The position numbers and the translations under genes were made by a program. DNA of 64,000 bases. It comes from Peronospora farinosa. Lineage: Eukaryota > Oomycota > Peronosporomycetes > Peronosporales > Peronosporaceae. This document shows positions 40,901 to 52,300 of the stretch, piece after piece. Below the pieces are notes generated by a model. The model saw only the letters and a program-made list of their open reading frames with translations. It did not search any database and was not told the origin of the DNA. The stretch spans positions 62,001 to 126,000 of the forward strand of contig CANTFK010000899.1 of NCBI GenBank assembly GCA_947646735.1. Reading direction: 5' to 3'. Position 1 is the stretch's first letter. Each line of letters opens with the position of its first letter.

Positions 40901-41918
40901 TTCCTCCATTGACATCTCCTGCATGCAACAAATAGTCCTCTCCGCCTCCCAGATCCTGTCCTCGTGCTCGCCGCTCCATTTTGTCCACCAACGCCAACCA
41001 CTCCATTGCTTGCAGTCCTTGTCGTCTCAGCACAACCTCGTTAAGAGCTTTTCTACCTCTCTCTAATCCCTTCTTCTGCTGTGCTTCCGCAATCAATTGC
41101 TCCCGTTTTCGTTCGTGATCAATCTCGTCCCTGTACTTCATCTTCTCGTCTTTTCCTCGCATCGCTGTCGAGTGTCTCCTATCATGTTGGAGCACCGTTG
41201 CTACCGGTCTCGACGTCGTCATTGAACCACCATCAGTTCGATACGACATTTTATCCTTCTGATGTGGTCTAGGTGTGGCAACCACCTCTTCAGAACACTG
41301 CATCTTTCTCAACGTCTCTAGTTCTTCTCTACCTTCAACTCTTTCCCGAACCACTTCATTTTCCTGTCGAAATCCAGCAATGGTTCGTCGTCCCTGCTGA
41401 TTGTTCACAACTTTAAGTCTCTCTCTCCTCTGCTCCTTTTGTCGCCGTCTTGCAGCCGTCACGACCGCCGCTTCCTTCTCTTGAGCTTTATGTGCTTCAA
41501 TTGTCCGTTCTTTTTTTCCAATATCCCAATCAAAAGTCCATTTGTTCTTTTCTTTCTGGGCCTGTTCCATGAACTTCCGTAGCTTCAAACGCGCATTGCG
41601 CTGCTCTGTCCCTGTGCTCTGCAGTGATTTTTGATAGTGAGCATACAGTTCATTCAACATCTTTTGCTGTTCAATGCTCAACTCTTTTTGGAACGTGTGG
41701 AGCTTTTTGTACTGCAATTTCTGCAGATTATTACGATATCGCAGCGTCATTTGCTGTGCCAGACGCCGTTCCTCGTCGCGCACGGCCAAAAGTCGACGTC
41801 TCCGACGTGTCACCTCGTCTTGACGCGAATAGAGCTCGATCTCGCTTGAACTCAATGGGATTTGACCAAAGGAGCGGTCGCGCCGACGTCGACTGCGAAC
41901 TGCAGGGATTGTCGCCAT
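37902..41918 (-). CDS. CEP295: CEP295/Ana1-like centriolar coiled-coil protein, C-terminally truncated
   Basis: A 1,338-residue single-exon protein. The first about 200 residues form a basic coiled coil with the CEP295 N-terminal pattern: an I.LS..E..L motif, then RRRRRLLAVRDEERRLAQQM and KLHTFQKELSIEQQKMLNEL, corresponding to the LxLSPxE...ERRRxLRLxQVREQER start of animal CEP295. The remaining 1,100 residues are Ser/Asp/Glu-rich and disordered-looking, with repeated HSRNHSENE-like bits. CEP295/Ana1 builds centriole walls and lets centrioles become basal bodies; in oomycetes that would concern zoospore flagella. The conserved C-terminal ALMS motif is missing from the open frame but can be discerned just beyond the stop (see the adjacent entry). 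The family call rests on the N-terminus alone. Confidence 0.6.
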   Translation of the reverse strand: MATIPAVRSRRRRDRSFGQIPLSSSEIELYSRQDEVTRRRRRLLAVRDEERRLAQQMTLRYRNNLQKLQYKKLHTFQKELSIEQQKMLNELYAHYQKSLQSTGTEQRNARLKLRKFMEQAQKEKNKWTFDWDIGKKERTIEAHKAQEKEAAVVTAARRRQKEQRRERLKVVNNQQGRRTIAGFRQENEVVRERVEGREELETLRKMQCSEEVVATPRPHQKDKMSYRTDGGSMTTSRPVATVLQHDRRHSTAMRGKDEKMKYRDEIDHERKREQLIAEAQQKKGLERGRKALNEVVLRRQGLQAMEWLALVDKMERRARGQDLGGGEDYLLHAGDVNGGMDKSERIAERAFAQMLGLDDDSVELSVFSINSDDTRSVTLADHDHELVNGDEAAFADSGYRAKLRGTKCSGSFDLYDRSESIGPVTRCQDEHAEHRHGEPLKTTTLGNLQRTQLEKLKKAEDMHTTGLRLEEAKVPSKACSEVRDSEYEDKLNMSSKLRDACHEKTYSYENHSSTLAADDEDKDSNSKAWLQDLGDGPPNLNFSASRLSGAPSEVSSTENVQSKNHLENECSKAISVERDDSLRSVFHSRNHSENEMESVELNMGQLGHNCGVVDCALLETPYSQREWCTATSDQFISGTSGHQDKYGNAEEQSESTNKVEEHCSASHRLYASPQSLAMDEVNEEKVLEVARKLSKQVFATGSVDASLVEGAKILSASSSPTSDAGNHEYYDKGRVFDSTAIGDDERLSLSDSFSASSQKSLSQLDQVGNDRIRSLKQLSIDQQMLAFSNSEGFNEGEREAKSHRSSIGTNSARSSVNFSFRDLYYQRRSSTSAVSVAQYSLPISNSQHSFDESVDRLHLEHDDSFVNELVPIFPKHTLPPPPRSLEEDNQALEEYDIQLVAPNMSRMLTSEQLSFFRSSQQCLNHQATATDQLRRQPPANTTMQTEENRPSTPSDKIALSSSSSSWRSYSDSSSGGPDATSLNTSVEQSPLQQHEATGQIRQLTTVAAGPKSRQHPGINQPSTDDWKERDALSAISSESGFSSLGFTVQLDVAAGPTWKLDTGDDGRVIPSSVDSQHNRHAQEYPSDDEVDKQSIASERSFASSSSMSLDAYFDYLINLTSTVRESLPLQLQLPAMMYGKKDMTKLPAPITWSTSSASSVTTASKVDQSDVSETSSLSVRRSIANSDSLLNHPPRSGKIDHLGHDRSLPHSAVSYQSDESYARQVSGHTRGSGKVARSTFTDSKRETTELRLSSLSSSNMSQPPTPMQNLSWSSDDYGSSDEQSTDDSQLHHVLSPPLSYIDTHQPAAPIQRFGQSLNDSQSSSEQNFRDRSFQRRGV

Positions 41919-42129
41919 GCTGGGTGAATTCTAACGTTAGAATTTGAGGTTTACGAGCAGTTTGTCGAAATATTAAGTTTAGAATTTCATGTTAGAGACC
42001 GCAAAGTTGACACAGCAGATACAATTCATTTTTTTGAGCAAAAGTCCGTGTATACTTAGCGGCGAGCGGTGACTATGTGACGACGATCAATACAAGACGA
42101 GCAGGAGTCGAGAATGAGGCGGGGCGACT
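41919..42129. other. Spacer between CEP295-like and ACS genes
   Basis: Contains TTAGAATTT direct/inverted copies flanking the CEP295-like start (about 41938-41990). No gene seen. Confidence 0.35.
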
Positions 42130-44103
42130 TTAGAACGACTTTCCAACGAGTGCTGCCTTCGTGTTCGTGATCAATATTGGCACCACAGATGGATCAGCCA
42201 GCGTGGACACGTCGCCGAGCGAATCCTCCTCGCCATGAGAGATTTTGCGCAATACGCGGCGCATAATCTTGCCACTGCGCGTCTTCGGCAGTCCAGGCAC
42301 GAGAATAATCAGGTCAGGTGTCGCAAATGCGCCAATGTGCGACCGTACCTGGATCATCAACTCCTTCTGCACTTTGTCGTTTGGTGTTACGCCGTTCAGT
42401 AGCGTCACGAAGCAGCAGATACCCTCCCCCTTAATACGATGAGGGATACCGATCACCGCGGCCTCGGCTACTACGTTGTGTGCCACCAAAGCGCTCTCGA
42501 TTTCTGCTGTACCGATGCGATGACCGGACGTGCACAGAACATCGTCGATACGGCCAGTGATGAAGTAGTACCCGTCTTTATCGCGACGGCAGCCATCTCC
42601 AGTGAAGTACAGACCCTTGTGGGACGCCATATACGTGAGAAGATAACGGTTGTGGTTGCCATACACTGTGCGAGCTATACCGGGCCAGGGCTTACGGATG
42701 CAAAGCTGACCTTCAACGCCGTTGCCCTCGATCTCGTTACCGATCTCATCCGTCAATACGAAATCAATGCCAAAGAACGGTTTCGTGCACGATCCGGGTT
42801 TCATCGGGGTGGCAGCTGGAAGGCCAACGCCAATGTGTCCACCTGTCTCCGTTTGCCAATATGTGTCGGCAATGTAGCACTGGCGGTTGCCCACCACCTC
42901 GTAATACCACTTCCACGCCTCTGGATTGATCGGCTCGCCAACACTACCAAGGATTTTCAAGGTGGACAGATCATACTCTTTAATCTTGTCATTGCCGCGA
43001 GCCATCAACGCACGAATCGCCGTCGGGGCAGTGTAGAACTTGGTCACCTTGTGGCGCTGGATCAGATCCCAGTAGCGACCATGATCCGGGTGCATAGGTG
43101 TGCCCTCGAACATGACCGTAGTGGCGCCGTTGGCAAGCGGACCATACAGAATGTAGCTGTGTCCAGTAATCCAGCCCGCGTCAGCGACACAAGCGTACAC
43201 ATCGTCATGCTGCAAGTCAAATGTGTACTTGCAAGTGATCATAGCATACAAGAGATAGCCAGCCGTCGTATGAGCAATTCCCTTGGGGGTACCAGTTGAT
43301 CCCGATGTGTACAAGATGAACATCAAATCTTCCGAGTTCATAAACTCTGCAGGGCAGTACGGACGATGACGCAGTATTTCTTCGTCCATGTCAATGTCAA
43401 TTTTCGGATTCATTTTTACTTGTGGGTTGTGTGTCCGTTTAAAGACAAACACGTTACGTACAAACTCAAGACCATTCACAGCAACGTCGACAATCTGTTT
43501 CAGCGGTAGCGTGCGACCACCACGTTTGCCCTCGTCTGAAGTAAAGACCCATTGAGTCTTGGCATCAATGAGTCGATCACGTAGAGCGTCCGCTGAAAAC
43601 CCAGCAAAGACAACACTATGTGCAGCACCGATGCGAGTACAAGCGAGCATGACGAATGCAATCTCAGGAATCATGGGCATGTAAATCGCTACAGTGTCAC
43701 CTTTCTTGACACCAGCATGTTTCATGGCATTAGCCACACGACACGTCTCCTCCAGTAGTTCCAAGTACGTAATCGTACGACCTTCACCAATCTCATCGGC
43801 CTCCCAAATGATAGCGACCTTGTCTGGATGTTTCTTGACATGACGGTCAATACAATTGACACTCACATTGAGTTGACCATTGAGAAACCAAGCCACATCA
43901 CCTTTGTGTATAGTACCTGCAAGTGTCTGGTCGAATTGACGGAACCAATTGAGATTCTCAATCGCCAATTGACCCCAGAAAGTCTCTGGATCCTCAAGCG
44001 AATGCTTGTACATGGCTTCATATTGTTCAACATTCTTGATATGAGCCGTCTTAGCAAGCTCGTGAATGGGAGGATACTCTTTATTGACGCTGAGGTTGTC
44101 CAT
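42130..44103 (-). CDS. ACS: Acetyl-CoA synthetase (AMP-forming)
   Basis: Converts acetate, ATP and CoA to acetyl-CoA, in cytosol or nucleus. Single exon, 657 residues, normal length. The adenylate-forming signature YTSGSTGTPKG is at about 265-275, preceded by ACS motifs (PMIPEIAFVMLACTRIGAAH, VVFAGFSADALRDR). Then follow DTYWQTETGGH (acetate pocket Trp), YFTGDGCRRDKDGYYFITGR (hinge) and TRSGKIMRRVLRKI, whose Lys is the catalytic residue controlled by acetylation and reversed by sirtuins in many organisms. No organelle signal is evident. The longer frame opens with TTG; ATG 44103 was used. A sirtuin gene lies divergently beyond a 0.9-kb spacer. Confidence 0.96.
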   Translation of the reverse strand: MDNLSVNKEYPPIHELAKTAHIKNVEQYEAMYKHSLEDPETFWGQLAIENLNWFRQFDQTLAGTIHKGDVAWFLNGQLNVSVNCIDRHVKKHPDKVAIIWEADEIGEGRTITYLELLEETCRVANAMKHAGVKKGDTVAIYMPMIPEIAFVMLACTRIGAAHSVVFAGFSADALRDRLIDAKTQWVFTSDEGKRGGRTLPLKQIVDVAVNGLEFVRNVFVFKRTHNPQVKMNPKIDIDMDEEILRHRPYCPAEFMNSEDLMFILYTSGSTGTPKGIAHTTAGYLLYAMITCKYTFDLQHDDVYACVADAGWITGHSYILYGPLANGATTVMFEGTPMHPDHGRYWDLIQRHKVTKFYTAPTAIRALMARGNDKIKEYDLSTLKILGSVGEPINPEAWKWYYEVVGNRQCYIADTYWQTETGGHIGVGLPAATPMKPGSCTKPFFGIDFVLTDEIGNEIEGNGVEGQLCIRKPWPGIARTVYGNHNRYLLTYMASHKGLYFTGDGCRRDKDGYYFITGRIDDVLCTSGHRIGTAEIESALVAHNVVAEAAVIGIPHRIKGEGICCFVTLLNGVTPNDKVQKELMIQVRSHIGAFATPDLIILVPGLPKTRSGKIMRRVLRKISHGEEDSLGDVSTLADPSVVPILITNTKAALVGKSF

Positions 44104-45005
44104 GTTTTGGACAATGTGGTTTAATATTGGGATCAAGTGTCTTGTAAATTGAATTGTGTGGTCAGAATTGTGGTGACGTATTTAATTGCTGTTATAATTA
44201 TGACATCGCTGTCAGAACTGATATGCCCCTAACTTGATGTTTTCGTTAGCAGATGGGTTCGTAACATGACATTTCTTATCCGTTGGATAGCTCTAATACT
44301 CTAATACAATTTTTATCAAATTTTAGTACATAACCAAAGTTTAAATGTTTATCCAAATATTAGTTTATCCCACGTTGAGCTAAAACCTACTTATCCAAGT
44401 CCTTATTATGAGCTCAAAAAGTTGCTATAATATTGTAGAGACAGTGCTGGCGTAGGGTGTACCTGTCTGACGTCTTGTGCTCGCACGTACAGAGTATGGA
44501 GTACTTTAAGAACATGTAGAAACGCTCGCTTGACGATCCGTAAAAGTTATTGGGCGAGAGAACTTCAACTGATTCCACCAATTTGACCAGAGTACGGTGA
44601 ACAAGGCGCCCTGCAGAGTTTATATGCTCGGAGGTGTCATGTATATCCACACACAAGGATCTATACCTCGCTGGTGAATATGAGGACGGGTAATGGTCAC
44701 CACATTCGCACGGCAGACATTGAGCGCGCTTTGATGGTAGCAGAAGCCGCGGTGATAGTCCAGTCGAGTGCCTGGACTGCCAGGCATGGATCGAAGTTTC
44801 CTAATCAATCTTGAGGAGGCGCATGATCTAGTTATGCAACTTTTCGAATGTATTGATCTAAGACAATGCAGTGGTCTATGTACCATCTTACATGACTTTC
44901 TATTTCGCTATTCTATTTTACAGCCCTCTATCTATTTAAACCCAACCTTAATCGCTACGCTGGACTTATCATCCTTTAGTGCTCTATTTTATCCACTCTA
45001 CTATT
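44104..45005. promoter_or_regulatory. Divergent intergenic region, ACS and sirtuin
   Basis: About 0.9 kb, AT-rich at both ends. Short frames occur on both strands around 44620-44890, but none resembles a known protein or has supporting splice signals. Probably both promoters plus leader sequence. Confidence 0.4.
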
Positions 45006-46145
45006 ATGTTAACAGCGTTTGCTAAAAGGTGTCGCGCTCCAAGTGATGGCGATGAGTATCTCCCAGCAGCTCACAATTATCAGTTAGCACCTATGAAGGC
45101 ACTTTTACGTGCAGCAAGACGTGACTTTTATCTACAGAATGTATCGCCCATGACGTCAAGAGAATCAGACGAAGTCGTCCCAATAGACTTTACAACAGAT
45201 TTAAATGAAGACCTGGACGCTAAATGCCGTAAATTAGCAGAATTAATTGCTACTTCTAAGCATTTAGTGGCTTTTACAGGTGCCGGTATCAGCACGTCTG
45301 TAGGTATTCCAGATTATCGTGGCGAGCACGGAATTCGTACCAAGAATTTGGATAAAATCAAATGTACCACTAAAAGACGGCGAAAAACAGATGAAAAGAA
45401 GGACGAAAAGAACACGGAAGAGGACAAAATTGAGGGTAAAAGTGAGATGAAACTACCGGATTTTCATGCATTGGTACCATCGACGACGCACATGGCATTA
45501 CAGGAATTGCATCGATTGGGTTATTTAAAACATATTGTGTCTCAAAATGTGGACAATTTGCACTTAAAAAGTGGAATACCAGCGAATGCATTGACAGAAG
45601 TTCATGGTAATGCAACACAAGCTAAATGTGAAACGTGTGAGAAAATTTACGTCAAGGAATTTCCATGGACTGGATTATGTGATGATCCGGAGTGTGTAAG
45701 TACCAAAAGGTCTGTGGAGCAAAGATTACGAGCACGGACACGACATGGAAATGGCAGATTGAAACGAAATGTCGTGGGTTTTGATGAACCATTAGGAGAT
45801 ATTGATTTTGCGATTGACGAGTGTGAAGCTGCCGATGTGGCTCTCGTGCTAGGGACGTCTTTACGAGTGGAACCGTTCTCGGAAATGGCAGGAGATTATG
45901 CGGGCTCACTGTGTATTGTCAATTTGCAGCCTACAACAACAAAATTGGATCGTCGTGCTGAAGAAACGGGAGTACGGGTGTTTGAGAAAACGGATGTGGT
46001 TATGGAAAAGACCATGCAGTTTTTGATGAAAGATGTCACATATCGTGTTCCACAGTGGACAGGAGAGCATTCGAAGTCTGTGTTTGTTCCAGAGCATGAG
46101 AGCTCGAATCTCGTCAACGTTCTTGCTGGCAGAACTGTTTCCTGA
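45006..46145 (+). CDS. Sirtuin, SIRT6/7-like NAD-dependent deacylase
   Basis: A 379-residue single-exon sirtuin. The NAD-binding motif is FTGAGISTSVGIPDYRG (about 90-106), followed by QNVDNLH (180-186), the catalytic His in EVHGN (H200) and a zinc site with C208, C211, C225 and C230 (CETC...CDDPEC). Cofactor-binding LGTSLRVEPFSEMA is near 310, and IVNLQPT follows. GIPDYRG without a Phe, and the missing SGIPxFRS form, place it in class IV (SIRT6/7), which act in the nucleus on histones and rRNA genes. Between the NAD motif and the rest sits an unusual highly charged Lys/Glu insert of about 30 residues (KRRRKTDEKKDEKNTEEDK). The frame extends upstream only to a GTG, so the first ATG was used. 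Confidence 0.93.
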   Translation: MLTAFAKRCRAPSDGDEYLPAAHNYQLAPMKALLRAARRDFYLQNVSPMTSRESDEVVPIDFTTDLNEDLDAKCRKLAELIATSKHLVAFTGAGISTSVGIPDYRGEHGIRTKNLDKIKCTTKRRRKTDEKKDEKNTEEDKIEGKSEMKLPDFHALVPSTTHMALQELHRLGYLKHIVSQNVDNLHLKSGIPANALTEVHGNATQAKCETCEKIYVKEFPWTGLCDDPECVSTKRSVEQRLRARTRHGNGRLKRNVVGFDEPLGDIDFAIDECEAADVALVLGTSLRVEPFSEMAGDYAGSLCIVNLQPTTTKLDRRAEETGVRVFEKTDVVMEKTMQFLMKDVTYRVPQWTGEHSKSVFVPEHESSNLVNVLAGRTVS

Positions 46146-46372
46146 TGGCTTTATGTGCCAGTGACTGGATGTTGGTGGCTAAAAGTGCAGAGGACAAGTG
46201 TTCCAAGCTGTTAATTTATATTGGAAGGGTAGGTTTTGCTTCTCTGTAAATTTGTGCCAACTACTTATATACTGAAAAGTTGTAGGGCAGACACGTGAGA
46301 AGAGCACGAGAAGGTAAATGAATATATCGACATTCTATGCGTTTGACATTTTGCATACCATAACCACAATCT
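46146..46372. other. Spacer between convergent genes
   Basis: Between two 3' ends; nothing recognisable. Confidence 0.4.
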
Positions 46373-49300
46373 CTACACCTCGATCATAAGTGCCGTAATT
46401 TCTTTGTAATCAGCGATGAGTGCATCCAGCTCTGCCGAGTACTTTGTCATAACAATGATATCCTCCATCGGGGCGGCCACGTCTGCTGCCTTTTTCAAGC
46501 AGATTTTATACTGCGGGTACGCACCACTACAGTACGCAATGTCCGCGTATTCGCAAAAACCCAGCATGGCGCCGTCACGACCAAGAATGTGCATGCCGTA
46601 GCCATTTACTGCGATTACGAAGTAATTTGGCAGCTCAATGCCCAGGCAATAATTAAGTGCGTTTGTAAAGCCATCGCGCTTTGACCCACGGTTCACCAAC
46701 TTGGATGGAAAGAAACAGGAACCATACAACCGGTGACGCGTCACCTCGTCGATGTAAATGCGCTGCAGCTCGCTGACGGGGAACAGAGAGTCCTGCTCGT
46801 CGAGAAAGTTGTCCGTGATCGAATCCAGCATAAGCTCAGCCCATTCCTCTTCATCGTGCAAGGATCGCCACTCCTCTGGAAGGTAGTCTAAGACACCCAT
46901 CTCGACAATTTCCTCCACCGAAACAGGCGGGGTTTCTTCGCAGTCCACGGCAATAGCTAGTGCCGTGAGCCGAATCAGGGCTTCCTCTTCCAGTACTGGC
47001 AAATTCCCTTTTACGATTTCTTCCTGCACCTGAATGTATACGAGACGGTCGTATATGTCATCCGTGTACTGTAGCATGTATACTGGGCTGAGCCGGATCT
47101 TAAACACAAACCGCACCTCGCGTCCACGGATCAGTTCTTTCTCAAAAATATCGCCAAGGTACGCATCAGAGTTCAAGAATGACGGGGCTGCGATAAACTT
47201 GTGAAAGTAGCTCGATGAAGACGACGACGATTGAGTCGACGATGTTGACGTACTGACAGTAAGAGCTGACGGGAGCGCTCCTGGTTCGGTTCTGCCATCA
47301 CTGCAATCAACACCCAGGTCGTTGCTATCACTAGTAGCCGGTACAAATGAACTGGTCGTTGACGTAACCGCAGAGCCCAAGTTGCCGCTTTTGCCAACAA
47401 CCGCGCGCTCAGATATCACAGTGAGGCCTAAAAAGTTGACGACATGATCTTCTAGACCGAGGAAGTGCGAGCAAATCTCGATGAGCTGTGCCGCGGTGAG
47501 CTCTGGCGTGACCGGGAAGGCATCTGCCAACGGGGTGCCGTCTAGTAACTGAATTGTCGCCAGGAATGGTGGTCGTGCTTCGTAGCCACAGATCTCGTCG
47601 ATGCTTGGAATGAAACCTGTTGCTCCATTTTCGAGCAGGTTGTCTAGTTTCTTGAGCGAATAGGCCGCAAAGTTGCGCACAAGTCGCCAGAAACTATTCG
47701 ACTCAGCAACTTGTGCCTTCAAGAACATTAGCACATACTTCTGAAGCGCTAACGAAGGTGGGAAAGAGGTAGCGCACATAGCAAAAAGTGACCAACCACG
47801 AATGCTGCTGTCTCGCTTGGGATTCTTCGTTAACTGCTTCATAAGCTGCAGGTAGATTTCATCCACGAGAGAAGGTTTCGTCAATGCGATCTGAAGGACA
47901 TACTGCGCAAGCATTTCACGGTAAAACACAATGCGGTCCCGCATATATCCTAAAATGCACCGGTTGATCGAGAGTGCCATTTGTCCGGTTGATGCAGACG
48001 TAGCGAGAGATGGCACCTCGTCCAGGTTATCATCAAGTACCGATAGACTCTGCGAGATAGCACGACTTTCCCAGCATAATTTCTTGGCAAGTGCACGCTC
48101 CGATTGAGCGTTATAACCACGTAACTTTTCAAAATGTTTGAATGCCAATGCATCCTTTTCCACACTCGACTTTGATTTTTTGTCGCTCACATTGTCAGCA
48201 ACTTCGTCTTCACCTGACATACCTGGCCATTCCGTTGTATCGCAACGTGGACGCTCACCGTCACCGTGTGTGCTGCTGTTTTCACCGTGTGTGCTGCCGT
48301 GTGTGCTGCCGTGTGTGCTGCTGTTTTCACTATCGTTGCGAGTAAGAGTGCCAGGCCCATTAGATCGCAATCGGTCAACGGAAACGACAGACCTTCTTCT
48401 TGCTGTCACCATCTTGTCTTCAGCTTTCGTCAGTAGTCGTTCGTGTACGCCGACTTCTCTTGCAGCCTGAATACCAAGTTTTAACGCTCCTACCGAAGAT
48501 GCATCCGTAGGAAGCGCCAAGACTGATTCTAAGCGGGTAGCAGCAGTGATACGAGCCTCTAAAGTTCGTCGTAAATTGCCTGCTGTAAGAAGCACCTGTT
48601 CACGTTCAATGTCATCATATTCAGTCTCATTTTCATCTTTTGATGGACTAGAAAATTCATCAATTTCCGTGGAAAGGAGCTGCACAGCATCTTCGCGCGT
48701 TTCAGCGTTTTTCTCTAGTCGACGAGTCAAAAACCGAATAACTGCGTGCAGCCCATCCATGACGTCAGCCCCATCGGACGCATCTTCACCGTTCCCAGTG
48801 CTTCGAAGCATCGAGTAGCGGTCAAACAGCGCAGCAAAAAGCGGCGAACAGAACCCTATACTGATAGATTGTCCAAGCTCTTGTTCAATTACCTTCGGAT
48901 CCTCACTGTCAAGTGCCTGGCTTAGAGCACCTTCGACGCTAGCCACTTTCTGTAATCGTGTCATCTTTGCTTCAAATGCAGCTTCCAACTGAGGTGAAAC
49001 AAACGATCGCAGCTGGTCCAGGTCGGTGACATTAGCAGCCTCCCAAATCAGCAAGAGCACTTTGATTGGTGTTGGTCCCAGTGGTTTCTGCTCTTTCTTT
49101 ACGAGAACACTTGGCTTAGGAGATAGCGACTTTACTTCTGCAACAGGGGCCGGAGGAGGAGCATCTTCCAAGTCGGCAGCGGCGACTAGCTTTTCGAGCT
49201 CCCGTTCAGCGTTCTTTAAATTAAAATCCCACTTTGCTAAACCAGCCGCAACAGCAGCTTCAATTGCTTCCGATAGCAGTTCGATGTCTTGTGAAATCTT

Positions 49301-52300
49301 AGCCACTGCCAAGAGCTTCACCATTTGCTTGCGCTCTGAAAGTGTAGTTACAGGAACGGTTTGAACTTTTGATGCACGCTCGGCATCCGCCATTCGGGGA
49401 TCTCCCTCATTAACGCCAAGTCCTTTTAAACGGGCTAATACTTTCTCAACTGCAATAAAGTTTTCGTCATCTAAAGCCCTCTGAAGAGCAGCGAATAAGT
49501 TTGTTGTGTCAACAGATACAGCAGCATGTAGAGCGACGGCTTCTTCTTCCTTCAGCATTTCTTCTTTTTGCTGTTCTTCCTCCTCATCTTCAACTGTATC
49601 ATCAACATCAGAAGGAATTGCACTGAGAGCCTCCACAAAGGTTGGCAATTTGGCCTCCACACCCAGGCACAAAGCTTTAGTTGCCAGTCCAAGCAACTTC
49701 TTCAAAATGGTAGCATTATCGTCATCTGTTCCAATCGTCGAGAGAGCATGCATCACGGACTCCACAGCACTTTTCTCCTCGAGAGCACGGATAATCATCA
49801 TTGTAGCTAGTTTTCTTTCCAACGACTCGACCGAAGGTTCTTCAAGCGTTGCCAGAGACCCCATAAGTGCTTCTGGGTCATTGACAATCATCGAAGCCCG
49901 AAGCTTTTTGTTAATCGCTGCAATTTTCTCACATTTTTGCTTCTGAAGCGCTACAATGCTCTTGCTTTTCTTGCGCAAATGGTCCACGGCTAGCCACGGA
50001 GAACTCTTTTCTGCGACTTGTACAGCGTACTCAATCAAGGCAGGATGGCCAATTCTGGTGGCATCTGCAATGATAGAGTTCACGTATTCCTCCTCGTCTA
50101 GACGTGTAATCAGCTGCTGACCCTCGTTCAACAGACGAATGTCTTCCGATGCGCGCTTTCCCAGAATGTGTTTGCAATTGGCCAGATGCTGGATGATTTC
50201 GTTCTGATCACGCTGTGCCATGGCTTCACGCAGACCTCGCATAACATACAATAATCGCGTCGACTTTTTGCGGAATCCGCCACGAAGCATGTTTCGCTGG
50301 ATCATTGTCGCGCACGCGTTAAGATACAAAAAACGTGCCTTTTCCAGTTTTTTCCATTGGTGGCTAGTCAAATATATTTTCGTCTTTCCAACCACAAACT
50401 TTTCCTCTTCCAACACACCGATAGCCGATAACGAACGCAGCAGTGACTCCAATGTTCCACGGTGACCACATACATTTTTGTAGCGCCTGAAGAAGTGGCC
50501 ATACGTCAGATGAACTGTGAAGATAGAGCGGCTTGCTTGCATCAGTTCTACCAAGTGGTTATCGCGGATTTGTTTCATCACATAGGCTGAGTCAAACACC
50601 CCTTGTTCGAGCTCCTCGTTCGGTTTGATGCAAACGAGAAAATTCTTGCCAGTGTGGTTCAGCGCATGCAGCAGGGCATCTGCTTGATTGTTAACATCCG
50701 TTGCTGCACTATCAACACCCACCTTAGACTCTCTTGCTGAGCTAATCGAGTTCCTGAACTTCGAGGAGATGCTGCTTCCTCGCTGACCAGCTTGTTTTGC
50801 AGCCTTTCCGCTGGATGCTGCAGCTACTTGAGCAGCCCCAACAGCATGCAGTACGGCATTCTTTGACGACTGCATGATTGCTGCGCATGTTGAGGAAATG
50901 CTAAGGGCGTTCTTTGCCGAAAGTCCTTTTCCATTGTATGTAACTTTGCCGCAGTGGTGCTGAACGATGAACAGTAGTCGCCAGTCTTTTGAAGGCGCCA
51001 AATATTCATTTGTTGTATCGGCGCCCATGTTTGGTCGCGACAAACCCCCAACGGCTTCACTACCAGAAAACAATTTGTTCACGAAATCCTCATCATTGGG
51101 AGATCGTACCTTCACGTTTTCTGTCAACAGATCGAAAATACCAAAAGGCTTGTCCTCGAACAACTGCAAACATTTTTCCTGCTCGGTCGTGATGTCTACG
51201 TTGGAATGCACAGTCAGACAGTTCTCCACTTGCTGCGACTCACCTTCCAGATCCGAGATATTGATGGCCAATGTGTTTTGTACGTAAAAGTGATGCACCT
51301 TTTCACTCCAGTAATTGAAGCACAGTTGATCAAAAGTATTTTGTGACGGTTCCAGATTCTCAAAGCCAACCATATCCAGCACGTGGACACCTTGCGAATT
51401 AATCACAATATTTGATTTCTCATACCGGTCGAAGATTCCACCCAAAATACCATTAAGCGTCTCCACAAGGAAATTGAAAAGTGACTCGTACAAACTTCGG
51501 ATAAAAGTATCCCGTGCCCTACGTGCTTGATGTACAGTCACCACCTTCAACGACGACACCGTTTTACTACCGTCCTTACTAAAAAACTGGCGTGTGCGAA
51601 AGTAGTTATCCAAGACAACAGGCTCCACGTCAAGGAGCTTTGCTGCAAGCAGAATTTGAGGTGGATCCTTCAATATACACGACTGTGCATCACTTATTGT
51701 TGCAGAACTGGCATCATTTCCAGACTTGCCACCTTCGGGATCTAAAACAAAATCCACATTTCCTAAGTGCAGCAACGCTGCCACAATGCGCACAATCTCC
51801 ACACGTTGGATTTTTCGAATACGTAAAGCCGAGAAGCTCGACATGAGATCGCGGTACGCGGCATCGCGAGCATCAAGTGCAAAGTTTGTCAGCTTAGGGT
51901 CCGCCTGCTTTAGTAAATCAAATTCCTCCACACCTTTATTCAGCTCTAGTGAATCACGAAGCGTAGGGTCATGCTGTACACCTGCAAGCACCTGATACAA
52001 AATGTGAAAGTTGCGTTCATGACTTCGACAGTCAACAATGCGTGACTTTTCAAAATAATGCGTTGTAAAGCCGCCTCCAATCACGTGACCGTGTTTACTA
52101 AATTCCACTGAAATCATTTTTGCAAAACGCGACGAGTTCGGATTCAATGGTGTAGCAGCATTTCCAAAAGCTTCTAGGATAGTAAAAGCATGCAGAATTT
52201 GCTGTCCAATGGGATAAAGAATACCCGTATCTCCTTCCAAATCAGGACGAGGGATAGCACTGTCCCCAATCTCACACAAATACTGCACAATCAATTTCGC

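Noticed and set aside
42439..43299. 286-codon plus-strand frame opposite acetyl-CoA synthetase
   Set aside because: Antisense shadow of a highly conserved gene, typical of codon bias; no family match.
44620..44886. Short minus-strand gene between ACS and the sirtuin
   Set aside because: No homology, no splice support, and it lies in the expected promoter region.
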